DNA of 18,078 nt, from the NCBI GenBank assembly GCA_934378145.1, contig CAKXXW010000035.1, forward strand, positions 1 through 18,078. The letters run 5' to 3'. Position numbers and translations under genes: made by a program. Shown piece after piece: positions 1 through 7,177 of the stretch (position 1 is its first letter; every line of letters begins with the position of its first letter). The stretch is from an uncultured Eubacteriales bacterium (GTDB lineage Bacteria; Bacillota; Clostridia; Oscillospirales; CAG-272). Below the pieces are notes generated by a model. The model was given only the letters and a program-made list of their open reading frames with translations. It ran no database searches and was not told the origin of the DNA.

Positions 1-315
1 CAGCTTCGACCACTCGGAATCGGCGTATCCCGACTCATAGCTGAATGCAAGGACGCGGATCCCGTATTTTTTCTCCTCCGTCGTGATGAGGAAGAGGCTG
101 AAACTGTTCGTGTCACACTCGTATTCCTCGCCGTCGATCTCGACAGCGTAGCCCGAGGCGCCCTCGACCGCCTTCCACGAGAGAGTCTCGCCCTCCACCG
201 CAAGGCTCCGCGGCGTATCAAGCACTTTCGGCTCCTTCGCGCACGAGGCAAGCACCGCCGCGCAGAAAAGCATCAGCAGAACAATAAGTATCGGTTTCGC
301 GCTCTTGGTCTTCAT
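1..315 (-). CDS. Lipoprotein, C-terminus cut by window edge
   Basis: This reverse-strand gene starts at the ATG at 313-315 and runs off the left end of the window, so only the first 105 residues are seen. The N-terminus is a lipoprotein signal: MKTKS, a hydrophobic stretch of about 16 residues, then the lipobox LASC with the lipidated cysteine at residue 25. The mature part (DTPRSLAVEGETLSWKAVEG, then GYAVEIDGEEY) has the pattern of a fibronectin type III-like beta-sandwich domain, as found in extracellular carbohydrate-active or adhesive proteins. A GGAGG site lies about 9 bases upstream of the start, and a well-formed promoter is at 351-379. It probably sits on the outer face of the membrane. 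The function cannot be told from this fragment. Confidence 0.85.
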   Translation of the reverse strand, partial: MKTKSAKPILIVLLMLFCAAVLASCAKEPKVLDTPRSLAVEGETLSWKAVEGASGYAVEIDGEEYECDTNSFSLFLITTEEKKYGIRVLAFSYESGYADSEWSKL

Positions 316-350
316 AGGTTTTTCCTCCGTTTTTTAATATAATTGTTTTC

Positions 351-379
351 ATATTATCATAAATAAGTAAAAATGTCAA
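351..379 (-). promoter_or_regulatory. Sigma-A promoter of the partial lipoprotein gene
   Basis: Read on the reverse strand, TTGACA (374-379) is followed after exactly 17 bases by TAATAT (351-356). The start codon is about 36 bases downstream of the -10 element, which leaves a short leader. Confidence 0.75.
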
Positions 380-380
380 C

Positions 381-415
381 AATCCCCGCCGACCGCGATG
401 CGGTCGGCGGGGGTT
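381..415 (-). terminator. Hairpin terminator after the LRR lipoprotein gene
   Basis: A GC-rich inverted repeat has arms at 384-396 and 400-412 with the 3-base loop GAT, and it extends by A-T and wobble pairs to 381/415. On the reverse strand it lies about 36 bases after the stop codon of the LRR gene and is followed by a T-rich stretch (TTGTTGACATTTTTAC). The T tract is interrupted, and the same bases hold the -35 of the next gene, so terminator and promoter are nested. Confidence 0.75.
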
Positions 416-451
416 CAAAAGCTGTTTTACTGCTTTAAGCAGAGAAGTTTT

Positions 452-1675
452 TTACTTGATATAGCTCGGCTCGGGGAAGCTCGTCAGGGTCTCGTTGCCC
501 TTCGCGACCTCCTTTGTCGCCTTCTCCCATGCTTCCTTGTTTCCGCCGAAGTTCACCGTCTGGAGCTTCACGCCGCTGAGCGAATTGAGCGTGAAGGTGA
601 ATTCCTCGGCATTTATCGTGAGGACCTTGAGCGCCGCGCCGCTGAACGCGCCCTCTCCGAGTGTCTTCACGCCCGCGGGCAGCGAAACATCGGTGAGCTT
701 TGCGCTGCCGGCGAAGGCATACGGTGCGACCGCCGTCACGCTCTCGGGAAGAACGAACGACTCATCGGCTTTACCCGCGGGATAAGCGACAAGTGTCGTC
801 TTGTCCTTACTGTAAAGCACGCCGTTTTCGGCTGTATAGTTCGCATTGCCCTCGGCGACCTTTATCTCGGTGAGCGCCTTGCAGCCGGCGAAGGCTCCGT
901 CGGCAACCTTCTCGATCTCCTTCGGGATCTCGAAGCTCTCGGCATCTGCTTTCAGAAGGTATGCAAGGGTCTTGCCGTCCTCTGTCGTGAGGTATTCGGC
1001 GCCCTTCTTCCAGACATACTTGTTTTCGTCGGTCTTATCGGAGGCGGTATAGGGCGTTCCCATGCCCGCGAGCTTCGCACAGCCCGCAAAGGCATTCGCA
1101 CAGACGGTAAGGCTCGCCTTCGACTCGGGGATCTTCACCCCGGTCAGCGAGGTGCAATCGGCGAAGGCAAAATAGTAGACCTCCGCAATGCTTTCGGGAA
1201 GGGTCACTGTCGCGAGCGCCGAGCAACCCGAGAAGGCGCGGAAACCTATCTTCGTCACGCCCGCCGGAATGTTTATCTCGGTAAGAGCCGCACAGCCCGA
1301 GAAAACGCCCGTGTCAAGCCCGGTGAGCTTGGAGTCTCCCTCGAAGGTGACCTTCTTCAGCTTCTTGCAATCCGAGAAGGCAAGCGCGCCGAGAGCCTTT
1401 ATGCTGTCGGGGATCTTCACGCTCTCGACTATCTCGCTGCCCGTGAACGCCGATTCTCCGACGGCGGTGACAGCCTTGCCGTTATATTCGGAGGGCAGGA
1501 CTATATCGGTCGAGCCGTTGCTCTTGTATCCGGTTATCGTATATGTGTCGGTGCTGCTGTCAAGGGTCAGGACAAAGCCCTTCTCATCCGTCACATCCTT
1601 TGAGCAGGAGGCAAACATCGCGACGCTCATAATGACGGCGATAATAAGTGCCGTCAGCCGTAAAGTGGTTTTCAT
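452..1675 (-). CDS. BspA-type leucine-rich-repeat (LRR_5) lipoprotein
   Basis: This is a 407-residue secreted lipoprotein. The signal peptide is residues 1-23, with the lipobox FASC and the lipidated Cys at 24. From about residue 55 to 375 it holds repeats of the BspA/Treponema LRR_5 type, with recurring units such as AFSGCSALATVTLPESI, AFADCTSLTGVKIPES and AFAGCKALTEIKV. A linker at about residues 205-240 (YTASDKTDENKYVWKKG) breaks the repeat array. In this family such repeats mediate binding to host or other surface proteins, so a surface adhesin or scaffold role is plausible, but no ligand can be named. The ATG at 1673-1675 has AAAGGA 8 bases upstream. A consensus promoter is at 1731-1759 and a terminator at 381-415, so it is probably transcribed alone. 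Confidence 0.92.
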   Translation of the reverse strand: MKTTLRLTALIIAVIMSVAMFASCSKDVTDEKGFVLTLDSSTDTYTITGYKSNGSTDIVLPSEYNGKAVTAVGESAFTGSEIVESVKIPDSIKALGALAFSDCKKLKKVTFEGDSKLTGLDTGVFSGCAALTEINIPAGVTKIGFRAFSGCSALATVTLPESIAEVYYFAFADCTSLTGVKIPESKASLTVCANAFAGCAKLAGMGTPYTASDKTDENKYVWKKGAEYLTTEDGKTLAYLLKADAESFEIPKEIEKVADGAFAGCKALTEIKVAEGNANYTAENGVLYSKDKTTLVAYPAGKADESFVLPESVTAVAPYAFAGSAKLTDVSLPAGVKTLGEGAFSGAALKVLTINAEEFTFTLNSLSGVKLQTVNFGGNKEAWEKATKEVAKGNETLTSFPEPSYIK

Positions 1676-1730
1676 TCTTCGATTCCTTTCAGAAACTGCT
1701 TTTTTCGCATATTATGCAATTATATTTATC

Positions 1731-1759
1731 ATTATATATCATTCGGGCGCTTCTGTCAA
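1731..1759 (-). promoter_or_regulatory. Perfect-consensus sigma-A promoter of the LRR lipoprotein
   Basis: On the reverse strand TTGACA (1754-1759) and TATAAT (1731-1736) are separated by exactly 17 bases, matching the consensus at every position. The start codon lies about 55 bases downstream of the -10. It stands back to back with the trpS promoter, with only 12 bases between the two -35 boxes. Confidence 0.88.
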
Positions 1760-1771
1760 GCACAAAAAAGC

Positions 1772-1800
1772 TTGACAAAAGGCAGGGGGGCTGATATAAT
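1772..1800 (+). promoter_or_regulatory. Perfect-consensus extended sigma-A promoter of trpS
   Basis: TTGACA (1772-1777), a 17-base spacer and TATAAT (1795-1800) match the consensus exactly. TG at 1792-1793 gives an extended -10. Transcription would start near 1807, leaving a leader of only about 27 bases before trpS. That leaves no room for the T-box riboswitch that often controls aminoacyl-tRNA synthetase genes in Firmicutes. Confidence 0.88.
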
Positions 1801-1833
1801 AAAAAATAACTTTAAGCAAAGGATCGGGTCATT

Positions 1834-2832
1834 ATGATAAAGGATCAGAAAATATCTTTTTCGGGCATACAGCCCTCGGGCAACCTTACGCTCGGAAACT
1901 ACCTCGGCGCGCTGAAGAATTTCGCCGAGTTTACCGATAACTATAAGTGCTTTTACTGCATCGTCGACGAACACGCGATAACCGTGAGACAGGTACCGGC
2001 AGACCTTCGCCGCCGCACCTACGAGATGATGGCACTCTACATCGCATGCGGACTTGACCCCGACCGCGCGACCCTCTATGTGCAGTCGCATGTCCCCGCC
2101 CACGCCGAGCTTGCATGGATCCTCAACTGCTTCACGATGTTCGGCGAGCTTTCAAGGATGACTCAGTTCAAGGACAAATCGGCGCGCCACGCCGACAATA
2201 TAAACGCGGGACTCTTCACCTACCCGTCCCTTATGGCGGCAGATATCCTTCTCTACCAGACCGATGTCGTGCCGGTGGGGATCGACCAGAAGCAGCATGT
2301 CGAGCTGACCCGCGACATCGCGGCAAGGTTCAATCAGCTCTATCCCGACACCTTCACGCTCCCCGAGCCGGTGATAAAAAAGACCGGAATGAAAATCATG
2401 TCGCTCGCCGACCCGACAAAGAAGATGAGCAAGTCGGACGAGAACGAAAACGCGACCGTCAGGATCCTTGACGACCGCGATACGATAATCAGAAAATTCA
2501 AGCGCGCCGTGACCGATTCGGATTCAAGCATCCGCGTCTCGGACGACAAGCCGGGCGTGACGAACCTCATCTCGATATATTCCTGCTGCACCGGAAAAAG
2601 CACCGACGAGATCGAGCGCGAGTTCGACGGCAAGGGCTACGGGGACTTCAAGCTCGCCGTCGGCGAGGCGTGTGCAGACCTGCTCTCGCCCGTCCAGACC
2701 GAGTTCGCCCGCCTCATGAAGGACAAGGCTTACCTTGAACAGATGATGAAAAAGGGCGCCGACGAGGCGTCGTATTACGCGCAGAAGACCCTCTCAAAAG
2801 TCCGTCGTAAGCTCGGATTCGTACAGCTCTGA
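1834..2832 (+). CDS. trpS: Tryptophanyl-tRNA synthetase
   Basis: The enzyme joins tryptophan to tRNA-Trp in the cytoplasm using ATP. The 332-residue length is normal for bacterial TrpRS, a class Ic homodimer. The HIGH-type signature is PSGNLTLGNYLGA (residues 14-26) and the KMSKS loop is KKMSKSDEN (about 196-204). The Rossmann-fold segments SLMAADILLYQTDVVPVG and DQKQHVELTRDIA are typical of the family. The ATG at 1834 has AAAGGA about 10 bases upstream. The gene has its own consensus promoter and terminator and so appears to be a single-gene unit, divergent from the LRR lipoprotein. No T-box leader is possible in the short 5' region, so tryptophan-dependent control by that route is not expected here. 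Confidence 0.97.
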   Translation: MIKDQKISFSGIQPSGNLTLGNYLGALKNFAEFTDNYKCFYCIVDEHAITVRQVPADLRRRTYEMMALYIACGLDPDRATLYVQSHVPAHAELAWILNCFTMFGELSRMTQFKDKSARHADNINAGLFTYPSLMAADILLYQTDVVPVGIDQKQHVELTRDIAARFNQLYPDTFTLPEPVIKKTGMKIMSLADPTKKMSKSDENENATVRILDDRDTIIRKFKRAVTDSDSSIRVSDDKPGVTNLISIYSCCTGKSTDEIEREFDGKGYGDFKLAVGEACADLLSPVQTEFARLMKDKAYLEQMMKKGADEASYYAQKTLSKVRRKLGFVQL

Positions 2833-2842
2833 AAAAACCACG

Positions 2843-2872
2843 AGGCTGCAAAACTTTGTTTTGCAGCCTTTT
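2843..2872 (+). terminator. Intrinsic terminator of trpS, possibly bidirectional
   Basis: Eleven-base arms GGCTGCAAAAC (2844-2854) and GTTTTGCAGCC (2858-2868) enclose the loop TTT and are followed by TTTT, 11 bases after the trpS stop codon. On the reverse strand the same hairpin is followed after a few bases by a run of six T (complement of 2833-2838), so it could also stop transcripts coming from queA. Confidence 0.88.
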
Positions 2873-2891
2873 ATATATGTGTGATATATGA

Positions 2892-3159
2892 GCGACGGCA
2901 TAGTTACCTATGTCGAGCCTCTTGAGTCGAGGAGCAACGACGAATCAATGCTGGTCAGTAGAAAATTCGCAAGACAAGGCGCAAGGGCGCGAATAAGGTG
3001 AAGCCGTAGCTACCTACGGCGATCCGAATGAGTCGACCGGCAACGAAGTATAGCGGGATGTTCCTTCAAGAAGCAAGCGAGGCGAGGCGCACCGAGCGAA
3101 AGAGGCGACGGCATAGTTACCTATGTCGAGCCTCTTGAGTCGAGGAGCAACGATGAATC
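2892..3159. repeat. Tandem array of ~107-bp hairpin-bearing repeat units
   Basis: The gene-free gap between the ends of trpS and queA (2833-3166) is filled by this array after the trpS terminator. Copy 1 (2892-2946) and copy 3 (3105-3159) are identical at 54 of 55 positions; the only difference is C at 2941 versus T at 3154. A diverged copy 2 (about 3001-3048) lies midway, so units are spaced about 107 bases. Each unit begins with a small hairpin (CATAG-TTAC-CTATG in copies 1 and 3, GCCGTAG-CTAC-CTACGGC in copy 2), then a GAGTCGA core and CAACGA. The sequence between units is also loosely similar (GCAAGNNNAGGCG-like). There is no convincing reading frame, and no transposase or other mobility gene. 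Confidence 0.85.
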
Positions 3160-3166
3160 GCGACGC

Positions 3167-4246
3167 TTATTGGAGGAACATCGCGTCGCCGAAGCTGAAA
3201 AATCTATACCTTTCTTCGACTGCGGTCTTGTAGGCGCGAAGAGTGTCCTCGCGGTTCCAGAAAGCCGATACGAGCATTATAAGGGTACTCTCCGGCAGGT
3301 GGAAATTCGTTATCAGCGCGTCGACCGCCTTGAAGCGGTAGCCGGGATAGATGAAGATCCCCGTCTCGCCGGTATAAGCATGCGCGGTTCCCGCGTCATC
3401 CGTCACGCTCTCAAGCGTGCGGCAGGAGGTCGTTCCGACGGCGATTATCCTTCCGCCCTTCTTTCTCCGCTCATTGATGATCGCGGCAGCCTCCTCACTC
3501 ACCGAGATATATTCGGTGTGCATGATGTGCTCGGTTATCTTGTCCTCCTTCACCGGACGGAAAGTGCCAAGCCCCACATGAAGCATCACCGGCACCACCG
3601 CGGTGCCTTTTTCCTTTATTTTCGCGAGAAGCTCCTCGGTAAAGTGCAGTCCCGCCGTCGGAGCCGCCGCCGAGCCTTCCTCGCGCGCGTAGACCGTCTG
3701 ATAGCGGCTCGCGTCCTTCGGCTTCTCGGTGATATAGGGCGGCAGGGGCATAATGCCTATTTTGTGCAGGATCTCAAAGACATTCGCGTGCGCGCCGCGA
3801 TCATAGTCGAAGTGAACTATCCGGTTCCCTTCCTCGACGATATCCGTCACGGTCGCGACAAGCTCGCCGCCTCCGAATACTATCTTCGCCCCCACCCGGG
3901 CGCGCTTGCCCGGCTTTACGAGCGTCTCCCATTCGTCAAGGGCGCGCGAGCGGAGCAGGAGAAGCTCGACTGCGGCGTCCTCCCTGCCTTCGGCATGTCC
4001 GTAGAGCCTTGCCGGAATGACCTTCGAGTCGTTTATGACGAGGGTATCCTCGGGCCTTATATATTCGGCAATATCGAAAAAGTGCCTGTGCGCGATCTCT
4101 CCCGTCGCGCGGTCGATGACCATAAGGCGCGAGCCGTCGCGCCTGTCCGTCGGGTGCTGAGCGATAAGCTCCTGCGGCAGGTCGTAGTAAAAATCCGACT
4201 TCTTGAGGTCGGTCGCAGGCATTTCGTTTATGATAGGTCTGTCCAT
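3167..4246 (-). CDS. queA: S-adenosylmethionine:tRNA ribosyltransferase-isomerase
   Basis: QueA transfers the ribosyl part of S-adenosylmethionine to preQ1 in the anticodon wobble position of certain tRNAs and rearranges it to epoxyqueuosine, the next-to-last step of queuosine synthesis. The 359-residue protein shows the family blocks YDLPQELIAQHP (21-32), GSAAAPTAGLHFT (191-203), VGLGTFRPV (224-232), GTTSCRTLES (271-280), TNFHLPESTL (313-322) and YRFFSFGDAMF (347-357). The start chosen is the ATG at 4244-4246, because AAGGAG lies 4-5 bases upstream. The ATG at 4222 has no such site, and the frame upstream to 4360 passes through the promoter. The gene stands alone, with no tgt or queG next to it. 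It converges on trpS and diverges from dapA. Confidence 0.97.
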   Translation of the reverse strand: MDRPIINEMPATDLKKSDFYYDLPQELIAQHPTDRRDGSRLMVIDRATGEIAHRHFFDIAEYIRPEDTLVINDSKVIPARLYGHAEGREDAAVELLLLRSRALDEWETLVKPGKRARVGAKIVFGGGELVATVTDIVEEGNRIVHFDYDRGAHANVFEILHKIGIMPLPPYITEKPKDASRYQTVYAREEGSAAAPTAGLHFTEELLAKIKEKGTAVVPVMLHVGLGTFRPVKEDKITEHIMHTEYISVSEEAAAIINERRKKGGRIIAVGTTSCRTLESVTDDAGTAHAYTGETGIFIYPGYRFKAVDALITNFHLPESTLIMLVSAFWNREDTLRAYKTAVEERYRFFSFGDAMFLQ

Positions 4247-4298
4247 ATAACTCCTTGTGACGGGCAAAGGTCGCCCGCATATACTTTTATCGGGTAAT

Positions 4299-4327
4299 AT
4301 TATAGTACATTTTGTGTTTTTTTGCAA
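4299..4327 (-). promoter_or_regulatory. Probable sigma-A promoter of queA
   Basis: On the reverse strand TTGCAA (4322-4327) is followed after 17 bases by a perfect TATAAT (4299-4304), about 53 bases before the queA start. I could not find an equally good promoter for dapA in the same gap; only loose -10 candidates exist near 4295-4306. Confidence 0.65.
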
Positions 4328-4364
4328 GCGGCTTAACGCAAAGGCAAAAAGAAAGGTCACTCAT

Positions 4365-5243
4365 ATGAATGAAAAACTCTTTACGGGCGCATCGACCGCT
4401 CTAATAACGCCGTTTTCCGGCGGAAAAGTCGACCTTGACTCCTTCGGAAGGATCATAGACCTTCAGCTCTGCGCGGGGATCCCCGCACTCACCGTCTGCG
4501 GCACGACGGGCGAGTCGGCAACGCTTGACGACGCCGAAAAGCTCGGGCTTCTCTCCTTCGCCGTGTCGCGCGCGGCGGGGCGGGCAAAGGTCATCGCCGG
4601 TACGGGATCGAACGACACCGCGCACGCGGTGAAGCTCTCGCGAGCGGCGGCTTCCCTCGGATGTGACGCGCTCCTCGTTGTCACGCCCTACTACAACAAG
4701 GCGTCGTCCGAGGGACTTTACCGCCACTATTCGGAGATCGCGGAGGCGACCGAACTGCCTCTGATACTCTACAATGTGCCGTCGAGGACGGGGCTTGACG
4801 CGCCCGTCGACATAATAAAACGCCTCTTTGACTCGGGCGCTGTCGCCGCAGTCAAGGAGGCTTCGGGCAATATTTCAAAGACCGCAGAGCTTGCCTCGCT
4901 CTGCCCGGACCTTCCGGTCTATTCGGGAAACGACGACGCGATCCTTCCGGTACTTTCGCTCGGCGGGAAGGGCGTCATCTCGGTACTTTCGAACCTTCTT
5001 CCGGCAGAGGTGCAGGGGCTTTGCGGGGACTTCTTCGCGGGCAGGACAGAGGAAGCAGCCACGCGTCAGGCAAGGCTTTATCCCCTCATCCGTGCGCTCT
5101 TTTCGGCGGTCAATCCGATACCCGTGAAGTACCTTATGTCGCGCCTCGGACTCTGCAGCGCCGAATACAGGCTCCCGATGACCCCGCCGGAGGGCGACGG
5201 AAAGGCTCTGCTCGACCGGATATTTGAGGATCACTTAAGCTGA
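4365..5243 (+). CDS. dapA: 4-hydroxy-tetrahydrodipicolinate synthase
   Basis: DapA condenses pyruvate with aspartate semialdehyde, the first committed step toward diaminopimelate and lysine, and so feeds both protein and peptidoglycan synthesis. The 292-residue protein is a TIM-barrel class I aldolase. Visible active-site elements are the CGTTGESATL motif (T47, T48), Y110 in VVTPYYNKAS, Y136 and R141 in YNVPSRTG, and the Schiff-base lysine K164 in AAVKEASGN. The ATG at 4365 is preferred over an upstream in-frame ATG at 4257: it follows the AAAGG at 4352-4356 and gives the standard family start (FTGASTALITPF). No other lysine-pathway gene is adjacent. The last 13 bases overlap the end of the oppositely oriented RNase M5-like gene. 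Confidence 0.97.
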   Translation: MNEKLFTGASTALITPFSGGKVDLDSFGRIIDLQLCAGIPALTVCGTTGESATLDDAEKLGLLSFAVSRAAGRAKVIAGTGSNDTAHAVKLSRAAASLGCDALLVVTPYYNKASSEGLYRHYSEIAEATELPLILYNVPSRTGLDAPVDIIKRLFDSGAVAAVKEASGNISKTAELASLCPDLPVYSGNDDAILPVLSLGGKGVISVLSNLLPAEVQGLCGDFFAGRTEEAATRQARLYPLIRALFSAVNPIPVKYLMSRLGLCSAEYRLPMTPPEGDGKALLDRIFEDHLS

Positions 5244-5812
5244 GAGGCGAGCGAGCAAAACTCGTCCTTCGTCATTATCACGCCTATCGCCGCCGAGAGT
5301 GCGTTCGGCGTCATTCCGTGCGGCAGTCCGGCAAGGTCGCAGAAAGCATCGCGGCGCGCACCGCTGTTTTCCCTTCCGCAAAGCCCCGCCGCGTAAAGCT
5401 CGGCTTTGGTAATGGTGCAGCCCTTCGGCTCCCCGCCGTCGGCGAACGGCTCGAGCAGACGGTAAAGCAGTCCGCGATCCATACCCTCGACACCGAGGAA
5501 TCCCTCCTTCGATGCCTCGGCTTTGCGCTTTTCCTTGCCCTCGATCTGCGGGATATAGAGCTGTATGAGCCTGTCCGACGGGACATTCGATTTTATGAAG
5601 GAGCGTATGACGCTCCCCGCGCCGTCGCTGTCGGAGAGAACGATGAGCCTGCTCTTTTCCGACAGGCGGCGAAGGAGCGCCTGCTTTTCCGGCTTTCTGA
5701 ATATCCCGAATCCGTCGGTCATCAGCACCGTGGCGTCGCAGACCGAGAGGACCCGCTCGCGGTCGTATTTGCCCTCGACGATTATCGGGCAGGAGATCTT
5801 TAGTTTTTCCAT
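5231..5812 (-). CDS. rnmV: RNase M5-like TOPRIM/DUF4093 protein
   Basis: RNase M5 matures 5S rRNA in low-GC Gram-positive bacteria. The 193-residue protein has a TOPRIM fold at the N-terminus: the catalytic Glu in IIVEGKYDRERV (E13) and the Asp pair in LSDSDGAG (D61, D63). This is followed by the segment KEKRKAEASKEGFLGVEGM (about 93-111) typical of RNase M5/DUF4093 proteins. The ATG at 5810-5812 has AAAGGA upstream, and earlier in-frame sequence belongs to uppP. It begins 14 bases after the uppP stop codon, so the two form an operon. The usual partner ksgA/rsmA is not adjacent, which leaves some doubt whether it is the true RNase M5 or a related TOPRIM nuclease. Confidence 0.75.
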   Translation of the reverse strand: MEKLKISCPIIVEGKYDRERVLSVCDATVLMTDGFGIFRKPEKQALLRRLSEKSRLIVLSDSDGAGSVIRSFIKSNVPSDRLIQLYIPQIEGKEKRKAEASKEGFLGVEGMDRGLLYRLLEPFADGGEPKGCTITKAELYAAGLCGRENSGARRDAFCDLAGLPHGMTPNALSAAIGVIMTKDEFCSLASQLK

Positions 5813-5826
5813 ATGTTTTTCCTTTC

Positions 5827-6669
5827 TCAGGAGAAAAGTCCGACGGCGAGAACAACAGCGCCGAGGACTATGCGGTATATCCCGAAGGGGATAAAGCTGT
5901 GTTTTTTCACGAATCCGCGGAGGAATCCGACGGCAAGCATCGAAACTCCGAACGAAACCGCGCATCCGAGCGCCATGATGACAAGGCTGTCCGTGTCGGG
6001 AGCGCCCGCGCCCGACGAAAGATATTTCGCGACCTTAAGCCCTCCCGCACCGACCATCGCCGGCACCGAGAGGTAAAACGAGAAGGTCGCCGCCGCCGGA
6101 CGGCTTATTCCGAGAAGGCGCGCGCCGAGTATCGTGGCTCCCGAGCGAGAGGTCCCGGGGACCGTCGCAAGCGACTGAAAACAGCCTATCAGGAAGGCTT
6201 CCTTAAAGCCTATTTTGTCAAAAGAGGGCACACGGTCGGCTTTTTTCGCCCTCGCAAGCTCGACGGCAATAAAACCGACGCCGTAAAATATCAGTGTTCC
6301 GGCGATGACGAAGGTTATCGCCTCGCCCGTCACGAGAGAATCTATCGCGTCGTTGAAGACAAGCCCGACGACGGCGAGCGGGATGCTCCCGACCGCGATC
6401 TTCGCCCAGAGCAGAAGCCCCGCGCGTTTCTCCGCCTTCCCCGCCCCGCGGCGGAGAAACGGAAAGAGGTCGGAAAAGCCGAGGATCACAACGGCGAGTG
6501 CCGAAAAGAGCTGGATAAGTGTCAGAAAAAGTACAAGCTCGGCGTCCCCGAGCGAGAGGCGGAAGGCTCTGTCAAAAAGCAGCATATGCCCGGTCGAGCT
6601 GACGGGCAGCCACTCGGTGATCCCCTGAATTATTCCGATGAAAAACGCCTTGACAAGTTCGGCAGCCAT
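5827..6669 (-). CDS. uppP: Undecaprenyl-diphosphate phosphatase (UppP/BacA)
   Basis: This integral membrane enzyme removes a phosphate from undecaprenyl diphosphate, recycling the lipid carrier for peptidoglycan and other wall polymers. The family is linked to bacitracin tolerance. The 280-residue protein contains both signature regions: GITEWLPVSSTGH (16-28, with E19, S24/S25, H28) and PGTSRSGAT (171-179, with R175). It has about seven or eight hydrophobic helices and ends in a final membrane segment (LGAVVLAVGLFS). The ATG at 6667-6669 is chosen because AAGGAG lies 8 bases upstream; ATGs at 6690 and 6708 lack a comparable site. It leads a two-gene operon with the RNase M5-like gene. A small hairpin at 6711-6727 lies in its 5' region. 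No convincing promoter was found upstream. Confidence 0.95.
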   Translation of the reverse strand: MAAELVKAFFIGIIQGITEWLPVSSTGHMLLFDRAFRLSLGDAELVLFLTLIQLFSALAVVILGFSDLFPFLRRGAGKAEKRAGLLLWAKIAVGSIPLAVVGLVFNDAIDSLVTGEAITFVIAGTLIFYGVGFIAVELARAKKADRVPSFDKIGFKEAFLIGCFQSLATVPGTSRSGATILGARLLGISRPAAATFSFYLSVPAMVGAGGLKVAKYLSSGAGAPDTDSLVIMALGCAVSFGVSMLAVGFLRGFVKKHSFIPFGIYRIVLGAVVLAVGLFS

Positions 6670-6710
6670 AGAAGATGCTCCTTCGATCATTAAGATTTCT
6701 TTGAACATCC

Positions 6711-6727
6711 TGCAGGCTGAGCCTGCA
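6711..6727. other. Short perfect inverted repeat upstream of uppP
   Basis: TGCAGGC-TGA-GCCTGCA forms a 7-bp stem with a 3-base loop, 42 bases upstream of the uppP start codon. There is no T tract. It could be an operator-like palindrome, a leader hairpin or part of the neighbouring repeat block. Confidence 0.5.
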
Positions 6728-6902
6728 CCCCTTAATCGCGGTTCATACACTTAAAGGTGAAGTCATCACCCGAAAATAATGTCTTTGTGCAGAAAAACGG
6801 GAGATGCGGGAGATACGACGGGGGACGGAAGACGGGAGACGCGGGGCGCCGCCCCACACCCCGCAAGCCTCCCGAAAGGCTTGACCTAAACTTTAAAAAG
6901 AC

Positions 6903-7130
6903 TAAAAGTGAAGTTCTCACCTTTCGGTGAGCTTCGGTTTAACGGTGTGCGCGGTTTGTAAATGAGCGTAACCTTAAGGTTAAACGGTTTTCGCCCTTGT
7001 CTCGGGCAGAATTTCGCCTCGCAGAGGTGAAATTCCGGGGGATTTTGCCCGAGGACGAGGAGGGGATGCTTGCATCACCTTGAGTCCTCGGCAAAAATCC
7101 ACCAAAGTTTTGCCGCAGGCAAAATGCCCC
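6903..7130. other. Densely folded non-coding core with alternative hairpins
   Basis: Several inverted repeats follow one another. GTGAAGTTCTCACC with a GGTGAG partner spans 6908-6935. The 12-base palindrome AACCTTAAGGTT is at 6971-6982. Arms 7009-7020 and 7024-7035 pair over 12 bp with one G-T pair. CTCGGGCA (7001-7008) pairs with TGCCCGAG (7046-7053). The arms 7041-7056 and 7084-7099 pair nearly completely and enclose GATGC-TT-GCATC. TTTTGCC-GCA-GGCAAAA is at 7108-7124. Segment 7046-7053 can pair either with 7001-7008 or with the arm at 7084-7099, but not both. It may be an RNA element or a DNA-structured repeat. Which strand is transcribed is not known. Confidence 0.5.
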
Positions 7131-7177
7131 GTGACAAGTCATTACTCCTATAACCCTTGAGCAAGTTCTTTAGGGGC

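Noticed and set aside
398..1603. Long open frame on the + strand opposite the LRR lipoprotein
   Set aside because: It is an artefact of codon bias in the real reverse gene: the product is Arg/Leu/Gly-rich with no recognisable domain, no ribosome site, and it lies wholly over a clear LRR protein.
1801..1833. T-box riboswitch upstream of trpS
   Set aside because: The leader from the consensus promoter is about 27 bases, far too short for a T-box.
2892..3159. Possible CRISPR array
   Set aside because: Two 54/55 identical 55-base units plus one diverged unit, with spacing of about 107 bases and related sequence between them, do not fit short identical repeats with unique spacers; no cas gene is present.
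3170..4297. Long open frame on the + strand opposite queA
   Set aside because: queA is complete with all its motifs; the opposite frame gives an Arg/Val-rich product with no family features and no proper start signal.
4247..4364. Riboswitch in the queA-dapA gap (preQ1 or lysine type)
   Set aside because: The gap is 118 bases and is shared by divergent genes; it is AT-rich with promoter-like boxes and no recognisable aptamer or terminator hairpin.
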